Positions 12,346 through 23,602 of a DNA stretch of 64,000 nt are shown one piece after another. This DNA is from Phoronis australis. Taxonomy: Eukaryota; Phoronida; Phoronidae. A program made the position numbers and the translations under genes. Below the pieces are notes generated by a model. It saw only the letters and a list, made by a program, of their open reading frames with translations. It was not told where the DNA came from and searched no databases. Numbering within the stretch: position 1 is the stretch's first letter; each line of letters begins with the position of its first letter. The DNA is taken from the NCBI GenBank assembly GCA_002633005.1, contig NMRA01000250.1:417792-481791 (forward strand). Reading direction: 5' to 3'.

Positions 12346-13475
12346 CTTTTGACCAAACTAGGTCGATACCAAGTTCGTCAATTTCCGTGTGACATAATCG
12401 TGCAACTCAACATATGAACTCATACAATGGATTTCCAGCCAAGTACGATACTCGTCTATATTTTAACAGAAAAATATTTTTTACGAGAAAATTCTTACTT
12501 CAACTGTGACCAGTCACCACTGCTTTCGCTGCTTGCCATATTTGAACAATCAATCGGCGAAATTTTGGACCACATTATGACTGCCCTGGGAGTAATATTT
12601 TGATATTGGTCCTAGGACTGCCTTATCTTGCAGCATCACTCATATCTACGGTAAACACTGTTTAACCTGGTTACAAATCATCATCTTACCTTAATTACTA
12701 CAGTAGCCTTACTACGTGCCATTTTATTTTCTGGTACTTTCTTCCCGGGTGAAAAGTGATTTTTCACCCGTGTGGTTAGTGCTCTTCACCAGGGGTGGAA
12801 ATACCAAAAACTTTTTAAAAATGACATATACAGGCCACCGTACTTGGGGGTGGTCGGAGTCATGTTTTAACGCTTAGTAAGAATTAAATTTACATGCTTG
12901 TGAACGTACGGTCGGGATTAAAAAAGGATTAACTCGAACCAGTCTTCAGTCTATCGTCACACCGAAAGCTATTAGCACCGGTCTGTAACAACCTGCGCCC
13001 ACCCACACACGGGGAAAAACGTGACAAGGTTTATATACGTTTTTTTTTTACTGGGCTTTGCTGTTTTGATACACTTTGGGCGGCGCACCATTGGGGACGG
13101 GGGGGGGGGGGGGGGNNNNNNNNNNNNNNNNNNNNNNNNGGGGGGGGGCAGCCCCCCCACTTTTTTCAGTGCTGCGCCGCCCATGCCACTAAACTTCATC
13201 AACCTACACCGAAACATCAATTTCTCCAAGTAATACCCATAAGTGGACGTAATGGAATTTTCCAGAAGCCGAGCAAAAAATTAGGGGGCTACCACAACTT
13301 TTTGTTCTTGGAGTATTGTAGTTGGCACCCATCTCTTGCCACAGCGTATATCACAGATAAACAAATATTGTCTATGGAATCTGCTATTTAGGAGAAGGAT
13401 GATTTTGATTATACTGAATTGCAGCCTGCGCCAAAAAACACTGAAACATAAATTTCTTACATTTACGACATGAGC
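12346..13475. other. No gene; assembly gap inside a poly-G tract
   Basis: Positions 13116-13139 are N, flanked on both sides by long G runs. The gap is therefore a homopolymer the assembly could not resolve. Nothing else in the stretch is recognisable. Confidence 0.6.
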
Positions 13476-13725
13476 GCACCCAGCCTAAAAAGTGGCGCGG
13501 GGTTCGAATTTTTGAGAATGTGGATCTTTTACTTAGATTCATGGGGACTGTTCAGAGCTATGATTTGTGCATTCACCGAATTTTGGTAGTTCCTGTCTTT
13601 TTAGTGAAAGTATGCTTCGTTTTCTTACTTTTTTGGAGTTTTTGTTTCTCTGAGGCGGTCCCTATTGCCCAATTCGCCAAATGGGGGGAGCATGTACGAA
13701 TCAGGATTTTCAGTTCCAATTTTGT
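13476..13725 (+). mobile_element. Repeat family C (MITE-like), copy 1
   Basis: Starts gcgcacccagcctaaaa and carries the family's ordered landmarks: ttcgaatttttgagaatgt, ttcagagctat, ttgtttctctgaggcgg and cccaattcgccaaa. The copy at 28105-28350 shows the inverted termini; here the right terminus is decayed. Confidence 0.6.
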
Positions 13726-13729
13726 AAAC

Positions 13730-15511
13730 ACGTAAATGAGAAAAGAAGGAGCATGTTGAATTATTCATTAATGTCGTTTATCTACATGCAACTGCTCATG
13801 TTCTTCTTTAGATCTGTAGTGTTATTTGGTAAACCTTTTATTAGTTCTAGAGGGCATGCACACAGGTGCTGGACCGTGGGCATCCGAACTGAGAAAACGG
13901 ATGCAAAGTAAAGGTATCCCACGGGGTGGGTGCCTCTTTCAAGACCTTTTCGTAATTTAGGTGTGTTTACCGGAAGTGCATTTCAGTGGTATTCTGTTAC
14001 GTGTTTACCGTTAAAAATCGAGGAAACTCTCGTTTACAACAGACTATACTTTGAAGAATTTGAAATCCGACGGTAAAAAGGTAGAGTTGTCATTACAGTA
14101 TTTTTCAAAAGAAATGCTGTTCTTGGGGGATTCTTTGCTCGAGAATATCCACAATTTTGCTTTTTAAGAAACAACCGGGTATTACTCTGACGGAATGGTC
14201 TTTAAGATTCAAACTTTTGTTCTTCTAATTCCCGTATCACGCTATTCTACGTTTCCCACATTCTCAAGTGGATTGCTTAAGCTCCATGTCTTTAAGCAGT
14301 GGTGCTTTTAATTATGAAACTATGTGATTTTATTGGGTAATTAGAAATGCTATCTACTGCACATCTCCGCGTGAATAGTTTGCCCATTTTTTCATGTGAT
14401 CTTTTGTGTATTTCGTTGCCAACGTGGCTTCTGTAATGTTTTCTCGAGTTTTTTCCCATCGAATTCGGCGCTGCTCGAAAGTTTACATGTTTCGTCCGAA
14501 TTTTCCAAAATCTCCAACTGCTCTCCCCTCACGCAATACACCTATCAAAGCTAACCCTGTTAGACCACAAATTGTCGCGATTGCAGAAAACGAGGAAGTA
14601 CTCAAATATGAATCTTAGTTTAGGATTTCGAAACGTTCGTAATTTACTTCAACTCGTGGTCTATGTAGTTGCGCAAGAAATCGTAAAACTCAAATTGAAA
14701 CAGTTTGTACAGTTCTTCATATCACACACTGCATCTTGTTTATGGAGAAGTCTATGGGCAGGATTTTTTCATTTTCGACTAAAAATCAGTCTACACGATT
14801 AGCTAAGCATATTTCAGGAAAAAGACTATGGCTGACATTCAGAAAATTTGTATGCAACTCGAACTAAAAAACTTTATAGCTCTTATTCTCGAAAAGACAG
14901 AAGATAACACCTTCCAGAAACGCAAAAGACAAAAAATGGCTTTTCGTATTTCTGAGTTCTTGCTAAAGTGAAAAGTCATTCGTCTGTTCCAGAAACCAAA
15001 GCCTGCAACGTCAAAAATGGTCATTTTCAGCTGCATGGGTATGCAATACGAAACTTACGATTAACTTATTGATAAAAATGAGACAATCGCTTGCATCTTA
15101 TACAGTAAGAGTTGTTATATTATTCATGTTCCCGTCACAACAATATTATTGCAATATTATCACGGGATTATAACTTTCTAGTGCGGAGCAGATGAGCATG
15201 CGACATCAGATATAAATAAAGAGGGCAAATCCAGTGTAGCAACCTTCCGCCCACACACATACTGTACATTATCAATCTGAAGAGAGTTCACATAAACAGA
15301 ATGACATACGAGTCAAACGTGAATGTAATGTAACAACAAAGCCTTCAGAGAAAAATGAACTTAGTGTGAGAAGTGCAAAGCTACAGGTTTCTTACTCCTC
15401 TCTGAGGTGTGTTTAGGTTCATTTGCTTATGAGGCACAGTGGCCAATGAGTAGTTTCCATGTTCTTTTCCACTTGCAGAATCGAAATTCAAATGAGCTGC
15501 ACAAGTCTTAC
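13730..15511. other. No gene recognised
   Basis: AT-rich sequence with short frames only. I see no supported feature. Confidence 0.4.
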
Positions 15512-15643
15512 CCAAACTGGGGTCGACCTCTTCAAAAAAGTTGGCCTTGCACATAACGTCCACCGTGGGGACAGGCTTTCCACTGGTGCCAGTCTTTCCA
15601 GTGTTGTTTCTTCGCACAAGCAACTTGGATACCTCGGGCCTCC
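15512..15643 (-). CDS. Possible phase 1-1 exon of an extracellular protein
   Basis: A minus-strand acceptor (aatgcatttcag|GG) and a near-consensus donor (TTTGG|GTAAGA) bound exactly 44 codons, phase 1 at both ends. That is the usual arrangement for shuffled extracellular modules. The frame reads GRPEVSKLLVRRNNTGKT, then PVPTVDVMCKANFFEEVD. It contains one Cys and one N-glycosylation sequon (NNT), and I know no matching domain. It is downstream, on the same strand and in compatible phase, of the Sushi exon at 19779-19970, so both could belong to one gene, but 4 kb separate them. The acceptor lies 46 bp from the inverted-repeat element at 15690-16297. Confidence 0.35.
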
Positions 15644-15689
15644 CTGAAATGCATTGTCCAATACATATGCCATCTGCTAGTATCAACTT

Positions 15690-16297
15690 CCAGTCACACA
15701 GCCGATTACGCATGAATCACTCATGAATCTCGCACAGATTTTCGCTTATGCGTGAAGCTTGCGTCGTATGCGTAATTGGTCGGTGGAACCAACGTGGAGC
15801 ATCAGTGAATGCAAGTGGCTGTGCGTCGAGGGGGGTTTGTGCGCAATTTTGAGTTTTGAACGGTTCAAAAATTTTCCAACGCACAACTCTGCGTAGTTTA
15901 TGCGTCGATTATGCGTGATTATGCGCTGGACACGCGTTTGCCGTCAGTGCTTATGCGTCAGAACTGGTACGAAATCACGCACGTCCACGTCCGTCCACTG
16001 ACGCCCCACCTTCATATCACGCATGAAATACGCATATATGACGTTCATTCCACTGACATCCACTGACAAACATATCATTTTGGCTTGTATGCGTCGATAT
16101 GCGCGATATGTCAGTGATTCATCAGTGATTGTAAGTGATATGTGCGTGGGCCATAGGTGATTCGTCAGTTGTTTGTCAGTGATTTCTAACCTCTACACCC
16201 GGAAAATTTGGTCAATTTCTCGACGAACAAAACACGCACAAATTGAATTTGTGCGTGTTGTATGAGTGATTCATGCGTGATCGGCTGTGTGACTGGG
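15690..16297. mobile_element. Inverted-repeat transposon derivative with sub-terminal repeats
   Basis: The left end ccagtcacacagccgattac and the inverted right end match over about 47 bp with few changes. The 608-bp interior has no coding capacity. It is packed with repeats of atgcgtga/atgcgtc and tcagtgat in both orientations. Dense sub-terminal motifs of this kind are known as transposase-binding arrays in several DNA transposon superfamilies. I found no clear target duplication, so the superfamily is open. Confidence 0.7.
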
Positions 16298-17920
16298 CCT
16301 ATAGACCGAATTCACGCCGTCAGGAGGCGCGTTCCAAAACGAGGCTCGCTACGATAGCTCTGTTAGCTTATCGGCATAGTTGTATTTCAGTCCGCGTTGC
16401 TTCGCGAACGGCTAGAAAAAATACGGCCACTCAACTGTCTGCTTTACAATCCCTAAAGACGTTGAGATTCGGAAGCGTTGGGTCGTTGCCATACGCCGCA
16501 AAATATGTCCGTGTAAAATTTATAACTGTTTTCGAAAAGTTAGATCATATTTTGTCGCATCTCGGTTGCCAAGCATCATAGTAACGATCGGAGAATGGGC
16601 CAGGCAGACTATATTTTCTTGAGTACGTTTTGAAACATTATAATTTTTCTTTCCAAAAAGGACAGGGCCCTCAATCCCTCGAATTTGGGGCCCAATATCG
16701 AGACTATTCCCCTCTCAAAAATATTGCAATATCACGCGAAATTCCCCCCACGAGGCATAAAAATTCCCCTAGTGAAAAATCTCTGAGTTCACATCGTCTG
16801 TAACCACACAAGTGACAATTTTTAAGAGCACAAAAGGCTACTTTAAATTGAGACAGAGCCTATGAGAGCTTGCAAAAGGGCGGGGTGCTATTGATGGTGA
16901 TCGGGAGGTAAATTGTTCCCGCCCTCACTCGGCGAAAAAATCGCCTCTTAGTAGGCACTGGCACCTTTCCCCTCGGATGAACGAAGCTCCTGGAGAAACA
17001 TGATAACTATGATTGCTTTGTCCAGTTAACTGAAATTGAGTTCTAAAACGAGGTTATGCTTTGGACGAACGAATTAGGTGTTTTAATTTTAAAATTCAAC
17101 TTGGTCCAGATTGATATTTGAAACCTAACGGCACATGAAATAGACGTAAGAATTATTATAACCAAGAAAGCAGAATTGATGGTCAAATAATTTTTATTTT
17201 CAATTACGAGCCTGGTTTTTTATCTTAATAAAAATACATTTAATAACATCAACTATTCTTTCAGATCAATGACAAATCAACTGTTAGTCCCAGTGAGTGC
17301 ATAGGATCAGGCTTGATATTAATATTCTTGATCAAACAAATTAAACCAGATGTGACTAATTGCACATGACAGCCACCGCTGTCGAATATGTCTTCAACTC
17401 GTCAACAATACGAGCAGATGACCTGGTTCGCGTAGAAAGTATTTTGATCAACAATTTACAAGAAAAAACGTAACCCTGCATTCAGCATAATACCTAATCC
17501 GTAACACTACGATCGCCGCAACTTGGTCACTTACTTTTCATGTTTCGAACCTAGTTTTCCGAAAAAATTAAACTCTTTCGTCAGACAACTCTTTGGCGCC
17601 TTAACTTGTTCTGTAATGTAATTTTTTACGTCTCTGTGGTTAATTGTCGACACGTTATTAAAATTTTAATAACCAGGTTGGACTCGAAAGACCGGCTATT
17701 TAACTCACGCAATGCCAACTTCCGCTTTGTTTATCGCAGTGAGCCTGGCTTTGGATTTTAATGTCCGCCACATGAATTGGGTCTATGGAGTAGCAACTTC
17801 TCTTGTCTTCGAAAATCAATTGACTTGAAAACTTCACCTTCAATGGGGGAGAGTGTAATCTTTTTACTCGGAATCAAACTCAAAATTACGTGCCATCTTA
17901 TGATCAGTTTTGTGCGGACT
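16298..17920. other. No gene recognised
   Basis: No splice-bounded open frame or named repeat found. Confidence 0.4.
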
Positions 17921-17924
17921 CTCG

Positions 17925-18200
17925 ATTAGTAGTTATTCGGTTTGTGACCAAATACATTGTGGATATGGGTTTGCAGTTTACATTTGATCTTGATGACCTT
18001 ATATTCATGCTACGGACAAGAGTATGAACTAGGGTGTTCGAGTTTTTACTCGAGTCTTCGAGTAAAAACTCCACGTTCGGACACGAAGTTTTAACCTTCA
18101 TTCTGGAGTCGCCAAATGCTAACTAGGGTTAGAGAGTTATCTTCGTAGGCCATTAATTACTCGGGCATAGAATAATAGACACTTGTTGTTACTGCAAGCA
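17925..18200. mobile_element. Foldback family A, copy 1 (partial)
   Basis: Matches the centre and right half of the copy at 45707-46109: ttatattc.tgctac, then the palindromic core gagtttttactcgag.cttcgagtaaaaactc, then ctcgggcatagaataatagacactt. The left terminal repeat is missing or too decayed to see. Confidence 0.55.
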
Positions 18201-18220
18201 TAATCTGTTGTGAAAAATAC

Positions 18221-18358
18221 ATTCATACATACATACATGCATGCATGCATACATACATACATACTTACATACATTCCTACATACATACACACATACATAC
18301 ATGCATGCATACATACATACAGATATATACAATCATATGTATATTCATACATACATGC
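18221..18358. repeat. (CATA)n microsatellite with CATG interruptions
   Basis: Imperfect cata/catg tetranucleotide repeat of about 138 bp. Confidence 0.95.
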
Positions 18359-18494
18359 AAGGAGAATGCAAACTTGATTCAGAAACTTGTAGGTCAAATG
18401 CTCCGGAGGACTGAAGATGTGAGAACAGCAAAAAGCAGCATGATAGACAGTCCGGGATTACGTCAGAAAAAAAAAAATTTATTTTATTAACGTT

Positions 18495-18640
18495 TATTGG
18501 CTTTACAATGCAATGTAAATTTTCATCAACGTGAACGTGATTATTTGAGTGAACTTGAAGTTCCACGGTGTATTCCATGTTGACACACAGTAAGCGATCT
18601 TGAGATTAAGCAGGATTCCTAGTTCACGCACAACAGTCGC
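18495..18640 (+). repeat. Dispersed repeat family B, copy 2
   Basis: Same ordered blocks as 5385-5520: aacgtgattatttgagt, ggtgtattcca, gatcttgagatta..caggatt. Non-coding. Confidence 0.5.
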
Positions 18641-18742
18641 TTCTACTCGTACACAACTCGTTGAAATAATATGAGCAAGTCAAATGAGCACCGCACCATA
18701 CGCAGTTTTCCTTGAATAGCTTTTCTGAAACAGGTCTTCTGT

Positions 18743-19162
18743 ACCCGGTTGCATGAAATAGGGACTCATCTAAGTCCCCTAATTTTACTGCCTGTTTCTG
18801 GGCTTGTGAAAACACTGACTATTCTATCCCACGCAGTTTGAGAACCAACTGCCAATTTTTGGCTTTGATTCAAATCGAGAGTGAATTCTACATTGAATTC
18901 TCAATATTATTGAAGATAAGCGGGGATATTTTCATGCAACGCCCCCCATTTAAGGACTGAGTGCCTAATTATTTTGATTGAATCAAAGGCTCAGTTTTTA
19001 TATATGTTATTAGAAAATGCCATTGGCCAAAGAAGAGTTCTCAATAAAGATAGAATAATAGAAAAAATATCGCATCTGTGCCTAAAGAAAGAATGAAACA
19101 TACGAAAAAGATTTAGGGAACTTAGTTGAGTGCCTATTTGGTACTAGTTCATGCAACCGGCC
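18743..19162 (-). mobile_element. Inverted-repeat family F, copy 1
   Basis: The left end acccggttgcatgaaatagg pairs with the right end ctatttggtactagttcatgcaaccgg. The TIR runs on through gactca.ctaagt for about 55 bp. A second copy in the opposite orientation lies at 39107-39510 and shares both termini and the interior (caaatcgagagtgaatt, caatattattgaa, aaggactgagtgccta). It is non-coding, about 420 bp. Confidence 0.6.
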
Positions 19163-19778
19163 ACTGGTGCCGGTCCGTCTTCTTTGTTTCTACCCATAGT
19201 TGTTTTACCTGCAGTGTACCTATGCCCACCATATCTTATTTCCATAGAATATCTCAGAAAAATAGATTTTCAGACTACTGTTTTAGTTTTTGAAGATGTC
19301 AAACGTCATTATCTTTGGAGATTTTTCCTGCACGTATAACAGCACAATTAGTGCATTACCCTACCTGTGATTTAATTCAAAAAACATCGCCGATACTATT
19401 TTTACGCCGGTGTGGACACATAGGATGCACTTCCGAAGCCTCACGCACACGATATAAAAAACAGGTCGGCTTGTTGTTTTCTGAGGCTATGCAGACACAC
19501 TCCTTCAAAAATTGCGGTGAGTGGTCTGCCAGGCCTACGCGCGTGCAACATCCTAGATCTGCCAGTGCTGTATCAATAGAAAGTCCGATTTTTTCTATAA
19601 AATTCCAAGCTCACTGACTATCCATTCCATGCTTACGCCTCAATCCTCTAAATCCCGATGGAGCCCATCGATCGTGCACCGAATTTTAGATTTATTAATT
19701 CATGTGACGTAATCATGTGACTAATGAGATATCTGCTTATTATAAATGCTGCAGTAGTAATACCAGTATTTCACGTAC
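19163..19778. other. No gene recognised
   Basis: A 100-codon plus frame at 19315-19617 has no recognisable domain or splice support. Confidence 0.4.
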
Positions 19779-19970
19779 AGTAGCACCTGTTTTTATCCGG
19801 GTTAAATGTGTCCCATTGTTCATCACCGAGACACTTGGCTTTCATGACTCTTTTGTACGAGCCTGAGAACAGATAACCCTTTTCACATCGATGTTTCACC
19901 GTGACACCTTTCCAGACGTTTCCCCTGCGACTCGCACGGTAGCCGATGTATTCTTCGATATTACACGACT
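19779..19970 (-). CDS. Sushi/CCP-domain exon
   Basis: A minus-strand acceptor (cttgatttcag|AG) and donor (TACT|GTACGT) bound exactly 64 codons in phase 1-1, the classic layout of a Sushi (complement control protein) module. Four cysteines are spaced as the fold requires: SCNIEEY, then VKHRCEKGYLFSG, then AKCLGDEQW, then KNRC. The gaps are about 26, 18 and 16 residues. The conserved Tyr/Gly of the third strand is present, as is the Trp after Cys3. Sushi modules mediate protein-protein contacts in secreted or membrane complement, adhesion and recognition proteins. The rest of the gene is not resolved. The phase 1-1 exon at 15512-15643 is a possible partner. An alternative acceptor further upstream (ttattttttttcag near 20042) would lengthen the exon. 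Confidence 0.68.
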
Positions 19971-20629
19971 CTGAAATCAAGACGTCATTAGAATCAAGTT
20001 GAGTATTTTTAAACGTATGCACCATTTGAAAAGCATGACTGTTTGCGCTTTCTGAAAAAAATAAACTAATACTCGGATCACTTCTTGCACACTTTGGTGG
20101 CGCTGCAAAAATGATTGTTGTCTAGGACACAATGCCTCGCTTTAGCATCAAATTTAATAACACAAACGTGAAAGCGCGCAAGTTACAAACATACAGAACC
20201 GTTGCACTTTGGACACTACACGTCGTTCTCAAGCATAATGGCGAATTCGTGCAAGTAATGATATTTTCTTTCCTTTTATACCAGCACTAGCAACGTTTGA
20301 TTATCTGCTCAAAAAGTCCCACTGGTGTGCACGTAATCCAATTTCACACCAATTTGAAAGTTTAATCGAAACGCTTCCAGTGACAGGTCAATTTTTGAGT
20401 CGAGTTTTCGAGCACACTTGGAGATTAGACTCCAGGCACTGGGAAAGCTTTTTTCCCTCAGAACAATGAGATTTTTTCTATTCTGGCCTCATTTGCAATG
20501 AGATTGGCTCATCAAATGAGGTTTGGTCTATGATGTTTGGCCTACAATTGCTTCAGAATCTATATTCTACGCACTAAAAACAAGTATGACTGGCAATCAC
20601 CAATTTTAAAGTACTGCAGTTTTAATTAA
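19971..20629. other. No further exon recognised
   Basis: Presumed intron upstream of the Sushi exon. I see no second Sushi module or signal peptide here. Confidence 0.35.
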
Positions 20630-20716
20630 GCCGCCATCCATCCATCCATCCTTGCATCCATCCATCCATCCTTGCATCCATTCATCCATCCATCCATCCG
20701 TCCATCCATCCATCCN
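20630..20716. repeat. (CATC)n microsatellite ending at an N
   Basis: catc repeat with cttg interruptions. It ends at N (20716), so its length is uncertain. Confidence 0.95.
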
Positions 20717-23470
20717 AAAACATGGCTGATCTTGAAAATTGCCTAATTTTTGTTGACACCATCGGCATTTGTTTAAAAAAAATATTAAAATACGATCCAA
20801 AATTGAGCATATGTAGTTTTAAGGCAACGGAAAAACGAATATTTGACAATCACGAATACTTGGAATGCAGGCCCGTAGGAAGGAGAAATTATTGGGGCGG
20901 GGAGGGCACAAACCAATTTGACATCGCCAACCTACCCCGTTGCTATCGTCACCCCCGCCCGTTCTCTGGATGTCACTTTATTTGTACCGAACCCCACCCC
21001 CCACGTCCGCCATAGGTGGGAGTAATACCGGGGATGCAGTCATCAGGATTTGAGTAACCGTGAACCAAGAAAGATTCACGGAGAGTAAGAATGGGTCTAG
21101 GCCCTAAGCACATTGACGGGTAGCTGAGAGCTGCCTGAAGTAACTATAGCTGGGTCAAAGGTCAAGTTTCCTTTTATTGTTATCCAGTTTCGGGAAAACT
21201 TCATTTTATTATGTCCATTCTTTGAAGTAATTTTTGGAAAGGTGAGGTCCCGAGGTGCCTGGTATGAGTGCCTTTGTGGCCGTTTCAGAATCCCTTGCTG
21301 AAACACACCAGGTAGTTCAGTTTGTGGTTGCTGTGTAAAATTGATACAGAGTGTGTCCCAAAAATGTACACACTTCAATGTCAGGAGTCAAATTCAGTTC
21401 CCGTGGGTAACTGAGATTCTATGCAGGCCTATTGCATGGTTACATCTTATTTTTAACGTGGGTGTGCCTGTCATGACGTGCTAGATAGACAACAATCGTT
21501 TAGTATACTTTTATATTTGGGGATCTGATGATAGATCGAATTTTCCCAATCGGTCGGCCTGCAATTAAGTTCATTGAAGTATTGTCATTTCTTACAAGAT
21601 TGGCTTCTAATTGTCAAAAAAGTCATCTCTCAATCACTCCACTTTCGTAGATACATAAACATGTAAATCAGAAACCAACAAATTCATGAGCAATGCGTTT
21701 ACCTTGATTTAATGACTTAACTCCTTTTTAATCCCCTGTTAGTGACTTTAAACAACAAATCTTGTACCGAAGTCAAAAAGCAATCCGGAATGTTATAAGC
21801 AATTTCCGCAGACATGCCAGTAGATTTTTAACGGGTAACCCGGAGAAATGAGAGATTTATAATAAGGTTTATTTTTGCTCTTTCCGAGATACCTATAACG
21901 GTTTAACTTGGCCTCAAAAACTGCTGAAATATTTGTTGAATTTGTTTATTATTGCGAGTATTTGGGTACACTCGTTCGACATGTACACGGTCACCCCAAT
22001 GGTAGCCTCGACAGCAGTGTTTTCCACATGTGGGAATTCGTTATATACAACTTATAGTAACCATCTTCAAAAGAGATACTATTCTTGTGATAATATGGGA
22101 AACAGTAACATTATTTTATAACTAACCATCGGAAATAGTCCTTTTGTGTAATTAACAAACAGCGGTCTTCACGTTCTTTAAAATTCCGGACTCCCTTTCG
22201 ATGGCGGTCAATCCTATTCAAATTGTATCTTTTCACATTTTTTAGTTGTTTGGGTCGAATGTTTTGATACTGCTGTGCTGTGCTCTAATGCTTTGGTTTT
22301 TTTGATGAATTTCGAATCACAATTTCCCGCGTGAATACTTGGCAGTGTTGGATTTACATGTATGGAGGGACAAAGGGACAAATCTCCGAACTGCTCCGCC
22401 GAGAAAGGGTCTCGTCTGAAATGGGACATCTTAAGTATGAAAAGCTAAATATCATTAAGCTTGGAAAAGAGTAATAGTTCACTCCACCGTCGTGTGGTCA
22501 GACGACGGTGCAGGAAGTGACCTTCTTCAACATGAAAGTTGGTTGCACAATTTCAGAAAAAACAGGAAAATAGACGTAATAGAGGCCAACATTGGGTCCT
22601 CTCTTCGTGAGCGTACCCTTAAGAATTTGTCAATAGAAACATAAAAACTGTGGCCACTTGAATGTCACCAATTGCGTTCATCAGACGTGAGGCCCCTCTA
22701 TGTGAAAATATCTATATTTTAAAAAATCAAGAAATGTCATCAAACTTTCTCAAGTGATATACAATTCGAGAAAAAAGCGACAGTTGTCTCCGGAAAAATA
22801 TGGTTTTGCAGTCGTAAAATTGACTTACTGAAATAAAAAATCCAGTAAATTAATACGCTCCATAAAAGGTTCGCTTTACCAATTTTGTCGATTTTTCGTA
22901 TTATATGCATGAATCATTACGTGCACGTTTTCAAATGCGTTTGGACGAGTTGTGCTGCGAAAGCGGAGACCCCAACAATAATGTCCTGGCCATGGTTGTC
23001 AAAAGGTAAACCATGCACTGATACAGAGTTGTTAAATATTCTCTTGTTTTCTCTCTTTTCCGCATTTAGCAGTCTTTCTTTTCTCGACTGTCCCCGCTCC
23101 ACGCGTATGTCGGTTGCCAAGATTTAACCCTGGCGCCTGAATTTTTTTTAATGGGGGAGGGGGCACTGCCCCCCGCTACCTACGGCTCTGGAAAAGTATA
23201 ACTGCAGTCGGTTGGCAATCTAGTCGATCTCTTTCGAAAAATGTTGATTTCCCACTCCCAAGGGAAACGCACGTGAACATTTAATTCTTAATTATGCTCA
23301 TATTCAAAATTGTCATGCAAAAGGACTGGTGTGTAGCGAGTGTCGAATTGGTCTATCGTAAGCCCCGCCCTCCTGCGAAAAGTCACGTAGCACCCGACAA
23401 ACAAGCAAGATGTCGGAGGCAAATGCTGAACGACGTACCTAATACAATCAATGAATGTTTTTGGACGAAA
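20717..23470. other. No gene; one short perfect hairpin
   Basis: No supported exon. A 9-bp perfect inverted repeat with an 8-base loop (caccgtcgt / acgacggtg) sits at 22485-22510. A GC-rich segment at 20868-21015 and another at 23125-23200 look like fragments of high-copy repeats but were not matched inside this window. Confidence 0.4.
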
Positions 23471-23602
23471 GCCCTTCTTAACACACAACAGGCGATGATC
23501 TGAAAGCCCTTATTAACAGACAACAGGCGATGATCTGAAAGCCCTTCTTAACAGACAACAGGCGATGATCTGAAAGCCCTTCTTAACAGACAACAGGCGA
23601 TG
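23471..23602. repeat. 35-bp tandem repeat, four copies
   Basis: The unit starts gcccttcttaacagacaaca. Units begin at 23471, 23506, 23541 and 23576. Only isolated substitutions separate them. Confidence 0.95.

Noticed and set aside
13021-13233. Gly-rich / Pro-rich frames with X residues
   Set aside because: Translation of the poly-G tract and the N gap.
18137-18490. Tyr/Met/Cys- and His/Thr-rich frames
   Set aside because: Translation of the (CATA)n microsatellite.
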